Shown piece after piece: positions 1 through 5,409 of a stretch of 5,409 nucleotides of DNA. This DNA comes from DASVTR01 sp033855775. GTDB taxonomy: Bacteria > Acidobacteriota > Blastocatellia > Pyrinomonadales > Pyrinomonadaceae. How positions within the stretch are numbered: position 1 is the first letter of the stretch; the number at the start of each line of letters is the position of its first letter. The position numbers and the translations under genes are program-made. The stretch is taken from contig JAWVFT010000062.1 in assembly GCA_033855775.1 (NCBI GenBank), positions 1 through 5,409 on the forward strand, written 5' to 3'. The notes beneath the pieces were generated by a model, which saw nothing but the letters and a program-made list of their open reading frames with translations, did no database searches and was not told the origin of the DNA.

Positions 1-1
1 C

Positions 2-1150
2 GCCAATCCGCCGTTCCTCGTGCGCTACGGTTTGTGCTGCGCGTTCAGCGCGACAGACCGCACGAACCTCGGCATCGTTTACACGACCGGCTCAAGCAAT
101 TCGCCGTTCAGTTATCCGGCCAATCCATTGCTCGCGACCGGCATTGACCCCGCGACGGGTTTGCCGCGCGGGCGCAACGCCGAAATCTACGGCGCGGAGC
201 GTTCTCTGCCGAACGCCTACGTCTACGCCTATTCGCTCGAAGGCCAGTACAGCCTGCCCTTCTTCAATCTCGTCGCCTCGCTCGGCTATCAAGGCAGCGT
301 CGCGCATCACTTGATTCGCACCGTCAACCTCAACTTCATCAAGCCGCCCGACTTCAGCAAGTTCTTTCAAGTCTTCTTTCCTTTGCCCGACGTGAACTCG
401 AACTACAACGGCTTGAACGCGCGCGTGACGCGCGAGTTTGCGCAGGGTTTCCGCATCGAAGGCATCTATCGCTTCAGCAAGAGCTTTGACGAAGCCTCCT
501 ACGAGTTTGGCGCGGAGACGAACGAAACCAACCCGCGCGATTTGCGCTCGGAGTACGGCCCGTCGGATTTTGACGTGAGGCACAATCTCGTCATCTCCGG
601 CATCTGGGATTTGCCGTTCCTGCGTGGCCGCCGCGACTTCATCGGCAAAGCCTTCGGCGGCTTTCAACTCAACGGCATTCTGACCACGCACTCCGGCTAC
701 CCCTGGACGCCGAAGGTCTTCAACGACCTCAACGGCGACGGCGGCGGCCCCGACCGCCCGACCGCTTACTTCGGCGGCGCGCTCGACGGCACATCCAACG
801 ACTCTTTCATGCAACCCGGCGGCAACTTCCCCGGCGGCGGACGCGCCTACTTCAACATCACGACGCCCGGCCCGCCCGGAGTCGGGCGCAACTCTTTCCG
901 CGGCCCGCGCTACTTCGCCGTTGACATGAGCGTCGTCAAGCAGACGGGCTTGCCCGGCTTTCTACATCTCGGAGAAGCGGCCAACCTTGAGATGCGCGTC
1001 AACTTCTTCAACCTCTTCAACAATCTGAACCTCGTCCCGTTCAGGTTCTTCAGCCCCGGAACTTTCGTTGACAACGATTTCTTCTTCGGGCGTTCGGAGG
1101 GCGGTCAAGCTGGCCGCGTCACAGAGCTACAAGTGCGCTTCAGCTTTTAG
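2..1150 (+). CDS. TonB-dependent outer-membrane receptor, Oar-like, C-terminal part (5' end missing)
   Basis: The reading frame is already open at base 2 (Ala-Asn-Pro-Pro-Phe-Leu before the GTG at 20), so this is the C-terminal ~382 residues of a longer protein, not a gene starting at 20. What is seen is alternating aromatic/polar beta-strand sequence, a YNGLNARVTREF strand, SDFDVRHNLVISGIWDLPF, a Gly/Asn/Asp-rich loop, GRNSFRGPRYFAVDMSVVK, and the stretch EMRVNFFNLFNNLNLVPF. The protein ends in Phe (VRFSF), the usual terminal signature for barrel insertion by the BAM machinery. These motifs are typical of the large TonB-dependent receptors with a carboxypeptidase-like N-terminal domain that are abundant in Acidobacteria. 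The plug and that domain would lie outside the window. It probably imports a ligand across the outer membrane; the substrate cannot be read from the barrel, and a glycan is only suggested by the downstream glycosidases. An adjacent Cys-Cys pair (bases 35-40) is uncommon in barrels. Confidence 0.85.
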   Translation, partial: ANPPFLVRYGLCCAFSATDRTNLGIVYTTGSSNSPFSYPANPLLATGIDPATGLPRGRNAEIYGAERSLPNAYVYAYSLEGQYSLPFFNLVASLGYQGSVAHHLIRTVNLNFIKPPDFSKFFQVFFPLPDVNSNYNGLNARVTREFAQGFRIEGIYRFSKSFDEASYEFGAETNETNPRDLRSEYGPSDFDVRHNLVISGIWDLPFLRGRRDFIGKAFGGFQLNGILTTHSGYPWTPKVFNDLNGDGGGPDRPTAYFGGALDGTSNDSFMQPGGNFPGGGRAYFNITTPGPPGVGRNSFRGPRYFAVDMSVVKQTGLPGFLHLGEAANLEMRVNFFNLFNNLNLVPFRFFSPGTFVDNDFFFGRSEGGQAGRVTELQVRFSF

Positions 1151-1161
1151 TTGATTGCGCC

Positions 1162-1243
1162 GCCACAGCGGACACAAGGGGAACACACGCGCGGAGCAGC
1201 GCGTCTCTCAAACATCCGTGTTCCCTTTTGTGTCCGCTGTGGC
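1162..1243 (+). terminator. Long nested stem-loop after the receptor gene (terminator or palindromic repeat)
   Basis: The left arm 1162-1186 and right arm 1218-1243 are reverse complements over about 25 bp, with only a one-base indel plus one mismatch in the middle (AAGGGG against AAAAGGG). Within the 31-base loop a second perfect 6-bp stem, ACGCGC (1187-1192) with GCGCGT (1199-1204), closes a 6-base loop. It begins 11 bases after the receptor stop, a good position for a transcription terminator, but the following bases (AATTTAACTTT) are only moderately T-rich. Each arm is itself built from a degenerate repeat of GTGTCC/GTGTTCC-like words. This is more regular than a plain terminator needs, so a dispersed palindromic repeat is an alternative. 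Confidence 0.6.
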
Positions 1244-1252
1244 AATTTAACT

Positions 1253-1268
1253 TTGCGCTCAAGCGCAA
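1253..1268. promoter_or_regulatory. Operator-like palindrome upstream of the GH3 gene
   Basis: TTGCGCT-CA-AGCGCAA has perfect 7-base arms around a 2-base centre. It lies 52 bases before the preferred GH3 start and just after the long stem-loop. Size and position suit a dimeric repressor or activator site for the glycosidase operon. No regulator gene is visible and a chance palindrome in GC-rich DNA cannot be excluded. No convincing sigma-70 promoter was found around it. Confidence 0.25.
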
Positions 1269-1307
1269 CTGAACATCTCGTTCGCTCAGTCACTCAGCAA
1301 CGCCAAT

Positions 1308-1311
1308 GGAG
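1308..1311 (+). promoter_or_regulatory. Ribosome binding site deciding the GH3 start
   Basis: GGAG lies 9 bases before the ATG at 1321, a normal Shine-Dalgarno distance. The alternative in-frame ATG at 1306 has no purine-rich site ahead of it and overlaps this one. The later ATG also gives a cleaner signal peptide with Lys at position 2. Confidence 0.55.
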
Positions 1312-1320
1312 TCGCCCGCC

Positions 1321-3540
1321 ATGAAGCCCGCCAAACTCTTGAGCCTGTCTCTCATCCTTCTGCTGCTCTCGCTGGTGGCGACGCCGGCTTTAGCCGCGCC
1401 GTCGCAAGCCGAAGTGGAAAGAAGAATCAACGCGCTCATCGCTCGGATGACGCTCGAAGAGAAGCTAGGGCAATTGCAGCAACTCGACGGCGAAGCCAAC
1501 GGCAACTTTCGTCCCGAACATCTTGAGCTGGCGCGGCGCGGGCTGCTCGGCTCGACCTTGAACGTGCGCGGCGTCGAACGCACGAACCAACTGCAACGCG
1601 CGGCGGTCGAAGAGTCGCGCTTGAAAATCCCGCTCATCTTCGGCTTCGACGTGATACACGGCTACCGCACCATCTTTCCGATTCCGCTCGGCGAAGCGAG
1701 CAGTTGGGACACCGTGGCGGTCGAGCGCGCGGCGTCCGTGGCGGCGCGTGAAGCTCGCGCGGCTGGCGTTCATTGGACGTTCGCCCCGATGGTTGACATC
1801 GCGCGCGACGCGCGTTGGGGCCGCATCGCCGAAGGCTCAGGCGAAGACCCTTTTCTTGGCGCGGCGATGGCGCGTGCGCGCGTGCGCGGATTTCAGGGCG
1901 CGGACTACAGCGCGCCCGACCGCGTTGTCGCCTGCGCCAAGCATTGGGTCGCGTATGGCGCGGCGGAAGCAGGGCGCGACTACAACACGACGGACATTTC
2001 CGAAACCACCTTGCGCGAAATTTATCTTCCGCCCTTCAAGGCCGCGCTCGACGCAGGCGTCGGCACCTTCATGAGCGCCTTCAACGATTTTAACGGCGTG
2101 CCTGCTTCGGCCAATCCGTTCACGCTGACCAGGATTCTGCGCGATGAATGGAAGTTCGACGGCTTTGTCGTCAGCGATTATGAATCGGTGAAGGAGTTGC
2201 TAAACCACGCGGTCGCAGGAGACGAAGCGGACGCCGTGCGCCAGGCCTTAAGCGCGGGCGTCGAGATGGAGATGGTCAGTCGTCTCTACGGCCAGCACGT
2301 CGCGCAACTCATCAAGCAAGGCAAGCTCTCGATGCTTCAGCTTGACGAAGCAGTCCGCCGCATCCTGCGCATCAAGTTTCGCCTCGGCCTCTTCGAGCAT
2401 CCTTACGCAGACGCCGCGCGCGAACGAGTCGCGCTCGTGAATCCTGTGCACGCCGCAGCCGCGCGCTCAATCGCCGCCCGCTCGATGGTGCTTTTGAAGA
2501 ACGAGCGCGGGACGTTGCCGCTCAGCAAGTCTGTCAAGTCAATCGCCGTCATCGGCCCGCTGGCCGACAGTCAGAAAGACATCATTGGCTCGTGGTCTGG
2601 CGACGGCAACGCGGCTGACGCTGTGACGCTGCTGGCGGGCATCAAGGCGCAGGTCGGCCCCGGCGTGAAGGTCACATACGCGAAGGGCTGCGAGATTCAA
2701 ACTGATTCGACCGACGGCTTTGCCGAAGCCCTGGCGGCGGCGCGCGGGGCGGACGCCATCGTCGTCGCCGTCGGCGAATCGGCGGAGATGAGCGGCGAGG
2801 CCGCGTCGCGCGCTTCGCTCGATTTGCCCGGTCGCCAACTCGAACTCGTGCAAGCCATCCACGCGCTTGGCAAGCCCTACGCCGTCGTGCTGATGAACGG
2901 GCGACCGCTCTCGATTAACTGGCTGGCCGAGAACGCGCCTGCGATTCTCGAAACGTGGTTCGCCGGAACCGAAGGCGGCAACGCGATTGCCGACGTGCTG
3001 TTCGGCGCGGTCAATCCCGGCGGCAAGCTGCCCTTAACGTTTCCGCGCAACGTCGGCCAGTGTCCGATTTACTACAACCACAAACGCACGGGCCGCCCGC
3101 CCGACGAGAAGAACAAGTACACTTCGAAATATTTGGACGTGTCCTGGACGCCACTCTTTCCCTTCGGCTACGGCTTGAGCTACACGACGTTTCGCCTGAC
3201 CAATCTGCAACTGAGCGCGCCGAGCGTGCCGCTTAACAATGCGCGACTGACCGTGAGCGTCGAAGTGGAAAACACGGGGGCGCGAGCGGGCGATGAAGTC
3301 GTGCAGCTTTACGTGCGCGATGTCGCGTCGAGCGTCACGCGCCCCGTCAAGGAGTTGAAAGGCTTCGAGCGCGTCACGCTGCGCCCCGGCGAAAAGCGGC
3401 GCGTCACGTTCAAGCTTGGGCCGGAGCAACTAGGCTTTTACAATCGTGAGATGCGCTACACGGTCGAGCCGGGCGAGTTCAGAATCTTCACCGGGACAAA
3501 TTCACAGGAAGGACTCGAAGCCAGCTTCAACGTCAACTGA
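1321..3540 (+). CDS. bglX: Exported GH3 beta-glucosidase, BglX type
   Basis: This 739-residue enzyme is close to the usual length of periplasmic BglX. Such enzymes release glucose from the non-reducing end of beta-glucosides by a retaining mechanism. A signal peptide is clear: basic start, hydrophobic core ~6-19, likely cleavage after ALA at 23-25. The GH3 N-terminal barrel (~35-355) carries FGFDVIHG (D110, sugar-binding Asp), RDARWGR, the AKHW motif (K207, H208) and GFVVSDYES, in which D286 aligns with the family nucleophile. The GH3 C-terminal domain (~390-605) has VLLKNE and the GESAEMSGEAASR segment, where E493 (or E486/E489) is the likely acid/base region. Then follow FPFGYGLSYTTF (~613-624) and a fibronectin-III-like domain (~645-720). 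No key motif is broken. An in-frame ATG at 1306 would add five residues; 1321 is preferred for its ribosome site and signal peptide. The adjoining PF10091-family gene makes beta-1,2-gluco-oligosaccharides a reasonable substrate guess. Other beta-linkages, such as 1,3 or 1,4, cannot be excluded from sequence alone. Confidence 0.93.
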   Translation: MKPAKLLSLSLILLLLSLVATPALAAPSQAEVERRINALIARMTLEEKLGQLQQLDGEANGNFRPEHLELARRGLLGSTLNVRGVERTNQLQRAAVEESRLKIPLIFGFDVIHGYRTIFPIPLGEASSWDTVAVERAASVAAREARAAGVHWTFAPMVDIARDARWGRIAEGSGEDPFLGAAMARARVRGFQGADYSAPDRVVACAKHWVAYGAAEAGRDYNTTDISETTLREIYLPPFKAALDAGVGTFMSAFNDFNGVPASANPFTLTRILRDEWKFDGFVVSDYESVKELLNHAVAGDEADAVRQALSAGVEMEMVSRLYGQHVAQLIKQGKLSMLQLDEAVRRILRIKFRLGLFEHPYADAARERVALVNPVHAAAARSIAARSMVLLKNERGTLPLSKSVKSIAVIGPLADSQKDIIGSWSGDGNAADAVTLLAGIKAQVGPGVKVTYAKGCEIQTDSTDGFAEALAAARGADAIVVAVGESAEMSGEAASRASLDLPGRQLELVQAIHALGKPYAVVLMNGRPLSINWLAENAPAILETWFAGTEGGNAIADVLFGAVNPGGKLPLTFPRNVGQCPIYYNHKRTGRPPDEKNKYTSKYLDVSWTPLFPFGYGLSYTTFRLTNLQLSAPSVPLNNARLTVSVEVENTGARAGDEVVQLYVRDVASSVTRPVKELKGFERVTLRPGEKRRVTFKLGPEQLGFYNREMRYTVEPGEFRIFTGTNSQEGLEASFNVN

Positions 3541-3548
3541 ATCCTGTG

Positions 3549-4958
3549 ATGCATCGCCAAGCTCTTCGAATAACTTCCCCGCTCAAGCAGGCTTGCCGCG
3601 CCCTGCTGCTCTTCCTGCTCGCCGCCGTCATCGTCTTCAACGACGAGGCAGCGACGCTTCACGCCGCTCGTCTCTTTGAGCCTGCGCGAGCGCAAACCGC
3701 TTCGTCGCTCAAGACAGATGACGAAGAGTTTCTCGAAGATTTAGAGCGACGCTCGTTTCAATATTTTTGGGAACAGTCGGACGCTGAGACAGGACTCGTG
3801 CTTGACCGCGCGCGGACAGACGCCTCGCCGCACGACGAACGCCACCGCAACATCGCCAGCATCGCCGCGACCGGCTTCGGCCTGACCGCGCTCTGCATCG
3901 CCGCCGAGCGCGGCTGGATTAAGCGGGACGAAGCGAGAGCGCGCATTCTCTCATCGCTCAGGTTCTTCGCCGAACGCGCGCCGCACCAGCGCGGCTGGTT
4001 TTATCACTGGATGGACTGGCGCACGGGCGAAAGGCGTTGGAACAGCGAAGTCTCTTCGATTGACACAGCGCTGCTGCTTAGCGGAATCCTGACGGCGCGA
4101 CAATACTTCGTGGACGACGCGCAGATTGTCAGGCTTGCGACTTTGATTTACGAGCGCGTGGATTTCCCATGGATGCTCAATCATCATCCGACGCTTCTCT
4201 CGCACGGCTGGACGCCGGAGAAGAATTTTCTTGGCCCGCGTTGGGACACCTACAGCGAAGACACTAGCCTTTACCTGCTCGCCATCGGTTCGCCGACGCG
4301 CCCGATTAGCCCGCGCTCATGGCGCACGCTGCGCCGCGACCGCGCGCGCTATGCGGGCTACGACTACATCACGACCAGACGCGTGCCGCTCTTCATGCAT
4401 CAATACGCGCATCTCTGGATTGACTATCGCGGGCGGCGCGAGAATCGTGGGCAGCATACAGACTACTTCGCCAACTCGGTCGCGGCGACGCGCGCGCACA
4501 GGATATTCTGCCTGAGCCTCGCGCGCGACTTTCCCCGCAGCTACTCGGCCAACCTCTGGGGCATCACGGCTTCCGACAGCGTTAAAGGCTACGTCGCATG
4601 GGGCGGCCCGCCGCGCGACCCTTCGATTGACGGCACCATCGTGCCGGCGGCTGCGGGCGGCTCTTTGCAGTTTACGCCGGACATCTCCATGCCCGCGCTG
4701 CGCTCGATGAAGGAACGCTTCGGCGCGAAAATCTATGGTCGCTACGGCTTCGTTGACGCCTTCAATCCGACCACCAACTGGATTGGCCCCGATGTCATCG
4801 GCATCAACGTCGGGCCGATTCTGCTGAGCGCAGAGAATCTGCGCACAGGCAACGTCTGGCGCTGGTTCATGCGCAACACGGAAATCACGCGCGCACTCCA
4901 ACTCATCGGGCTGGACGAAGACAAAAAGGCGACGGCGACGCAAAGCGGCTTTCATTAA
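3549..4958 (+). CDS. Exported glycoamylase-family (PF10091) protein, probable GH144-type endo-beta-1,2-glucanase
   Basis: This 469-residue protein has the family hallmarks in order: FLEDLERRSFQYFWEQ (61-76), SIAATGFGLTAL, a WFYHWMDWRTGER stretch, SEVSSIDTALLLSG (E167, D172), SHGWTPEKNFLG, a Tyr-Ser-Glu-Asp segment (E237) before LYLLAIGSPT, HQYAHLWIDYRG (H284, D292), LWGITASD, DGTIVPAAAGGS (D361), IYGRYGFVDAFNP and GPILLSAENLRTG. These are expected in an (alpha/alpha)6-barrel. Pfam calls the family glycoamylase, but its characterised free-standing members include GH144 endo-beta-1,2-glucanases, so that activity is preferred; the conserved acidic residues are candidates, not assigned catalysts. 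The N-terminus has Lys/Arg then a hydrophobic run (18-30), consistent with export or a membrane anchor; the best cleavage site (ARA, 46-48) is unusually far from it. Cys16 precedes that run, so no lipobox. ATG 3549 is preferred over the adjoining GTG 3546. It sits 8 bases after the GH3 stop with no clear Shine-Dalgarno site, suggesting translational coupling. A GH3-GH144-type pair fits stepwise beta-glucan breakdown. Confidence 0.85.
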   Translation: MHRQALRITSPLKQACRALLLFLLAAVIVFNDEAATLHAARLFEPARAQTASSLKTDDEEFLEDLERRSFQYFWEQSDAETGLVLDRARTDASPHDERHRNIASIAATGFGLTALCIAAERGWIKRDEARARILSSLRFFAERAPHQRGWFYHWMDWRTGERRWNSEVSSIDTALLLSGILTARQYFVDDAQIVRLATLIYERVDFPWMLNHHPTLLSHGWTPEKNFLGPRWDTYSEDTSLYLLAIGSPTRPISPRSWRTLRRDRARYAGYDYITTRRVPLFMHQYAHLWIDYRGRRENRGQHTDYFANSVAATRAHRIFCLSLARDFPRSYSANLWGITASDSVKGYVAWGGPPRDPSIDGTIVPAAAGGSLQFTPDISMPALRSMKERFGAKIYGRYGFVDAFNPTTNWIGPDVIGINVGPILLSAENLRTGNVWRWFMRNTEITRALQLIGLDEDKKATATQSGFH

Positions 4959-4985
4959 AAGTAGCTTTGCCTCGCCGTCGCCCTT
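4921..4985 (-). terminator. Strong hairpin terminator between convergent genes, possibly bidirectional
   Basis: Arms 4928-4946 and 4964-4982 pair at 18 of 19 positions (single C-C mismatch at 4939/4971), with a 17-base loop. Read on the minus strand, the GC-rich stem is followed directly by TTTTTGT (4927-4921), a classical intrinsic terminator 36 bases after the GH13 stop. Read on the plus strand the same stem is followed by a pyrimidine tract (CTTCTTGCTCTT), giving a weaker terminator for the glycosidase operon. The left arm lies inside the last codons of the glucanase gene, and its TAA stop (4956-4958) falls in the loop. Confidence 0.75.
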
Positions 4986-5034
4986 CTTGCTCTTATCCTT
5001 TGCCCTTCTGCTTGCCTCTTACTTTTGCCTTCTG
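4980..5034. repeat. Degenerate pyrimidine-rich tandem repeat between convergent genes
   Basis: On the plus strand 46 of the 54 bases from 4981 to 5034 are C or T. A GCC(C)TTCT(T)G word recurs at 4980-4989, 5002-5010 and 5027-5034, about 22-25 bases apart, with CTCTTA-like words between the copies. It overlaps the 3' end of the minus-strand GH13 gene, whose last codons and stop are drawn from the repeat. It could be a copy of a dispersed intergenic repeat or simple slippage-prone sequence. Confidence 0.5.
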
Positions 5035-5409
5035 AAAATTCGATAGCCAAAGCTGTCTAAGGCGAGAGCCGGAAGGCCGGCGGTGCGCTGGCGCGCGGCG
5101 CGTTCGGGCGCGGGCGCGTCGGGCGGCAACGGCGGCGCAACGTCCGGCGTGATGTCCGTGAAGACGGCGGCTCCGGCAGTCTCTACAAAGCCGACGAACG
5201 GAGCATTGGAAAAGTTAATCGCCACCAGAATCTCTTCGTCGCGCGTGCGTCGTAGGTATGTGACGATGCGCGCCTCGTCGGAATTTCGCAGCCATTCAAG
5301 ATCGCCGCGCCTGAGAGCCTCGTGCGCTTTCCTCAAGGCAATCATCTTCTGGTAGAAGCGCGGAAACTCCGGTCGCCGCTCCGTCATCGGCCAGAAGATT
5401 GGAAGCTTT
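5019..5409 (-). CDS. GH13 alpha-amylase-family glycosidase, C-terminal fragment (5' end missing)
   Basis: The frame is open to the window edge, giving 129 visible residues ending at TAA (5021-5019). Upstream of the internal Met at 5387 the frame reads KLPIFWP, so that Met is not the start. The visible part begins with KLPIFWPMTERRPEF, then FYQKMIALRKAHEALRRGDLEWL, the helix and loop that close the GH13 catalytic barrel ('FY..LI.LR..H.ALR.G'). A beta-sandwich domain follows (ILVAINFSN ... FGYRIFR), as in alpha-amylases and related enzymes acting on alpha-glucans. The catalytic Asp/Glu/Asp residues are outside the window, so activity and subfamily (alpha-amylase, maltogenic amylase, alpha-glucosidase, trehalose-forming) cannot be decided. 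A Pro/Ala-rich insert (APPLPPDAPAPERAA) interrupts the sandwich region. The gene converges on the GH3/glucanase operon and is not co-transcribed with it. Confidence 0.8.
   Translation of the reverse strand, partial: KLPIFWPMTERRPEFPRFYQKMIALRKAHEALRRGDLEWLRNSDEARIVTYLRRTRDEEILVAINFSNAPFVGFVETAGAAVFTDITPDVAPPLPPDAPAPERAARQRTAGLPALALDSFGYRIFRRQK

Noticed and set aside
92..814. Long minus-strand open frame (240 codons) opposite the receptor gene
   Set aside because: It is the mirror of a GC-rich coding frame. Its product is Val/Ala/Arg-rich with no recognisable domain, while the plus strand encodes clear beta-barrel motifs.
1227..1255. Bacteroidetes-type promoter: TTTG at 1227 and TAACTTTG at 1248, matching TAnnTTTG
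   Set aside because: The spacing of 17 bases is short of the usual ~19-21, the first box lies inside the stem-loop arm, and the window looks acidobacterial, so the match is probably chance.
3549..3600. Lipoprotein signal at Cys16 of the glucanase
   Set aside because: The Cys comes before, not after, the hydrophobic segment and has no lipobox (L-A/S-G/A-C) around it.
4317..4955. Long minus-strand open frame (212 codons) opposite the glucanase gene
   Set aside because: Low-complexity Ala/Arg/Val composition and full overlap with well-conserved family motifs on the plus strand mark it as a shadow frame.
3549..4958. Alpha-1,4 'glucoamylase' reading of the family name
   Set aside because: The sequence has none of the GH15 glucoamylase motifs. 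The Pfam label is historical, and characterised free-standing members act on beta-1,2-glucan.
5019..5387. Complete 122-residue small gene starting at the Met at 5387
   Set aside because: The frame stays open to the window edge with the GH13-like KLPIFWP before that Met, so it is the end of a larger gene.

Overview
The window (about 60% G+C by eye) looks like a chromosomal carbohydrate-use region from a Gram-negative bacterium, most likely an acidobacterium of the Blastocatellia type. This rests on the style of the TonB-dependent, Oar-like receptor, the exported GH3 and glucanase enzymes, and the repeat-like hairpins between genes. The taxonomic call is inference; no rRNA or other marker gene is present.

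Layout: (1) 2-1150, plus strand, the last ~380 residues of a large outer-membrane TonB-dependent receptor whose beginning lies left of the window. (2) 1151-1320, a 170-base gap holding a long nested stem-loop (1162-1243), a small operator-like palindrome (1253-1268) and a ribosome binding site. (3) 1321-3540, a complete exported GH3 beta-glucosidase of the BglX type. (4) 3549-4958, a complete exported protein of the Pfam 'glycoamylase' family (PF10091), the family that contains the GH144 endo-beta-1,2-glucanases; it starts 8 bases after the GH3 stop and is almost certainly in the same operon. (5) 4921-4985, a near-perfect 19-bp hairpin between convergent genes, acting as terminator best for the minus strand. 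(6) 4980-5034, a degenerate pyrimidine-rich repeat. (7) 5019-5409, minus strand, the C-terminal end of a GH13 alpha-amylase-family enzyme.

Working model (inference): the glucanase cuts a beta-glucan, plausibly beta-1,2-glucan, into oligosaccharides, and the GH3 enzyme removes glucose units from them in the periplasm or outside the cell. The upstream receptor may take up the products, but the hairpin between it and the enzymes suggests separate transcription. The convergent GH13 gene adds alpha-glucan use next door. No SusD-like lipoprotein, regulator, mobile-element gene, RNA gene or CRISPR array is visible.
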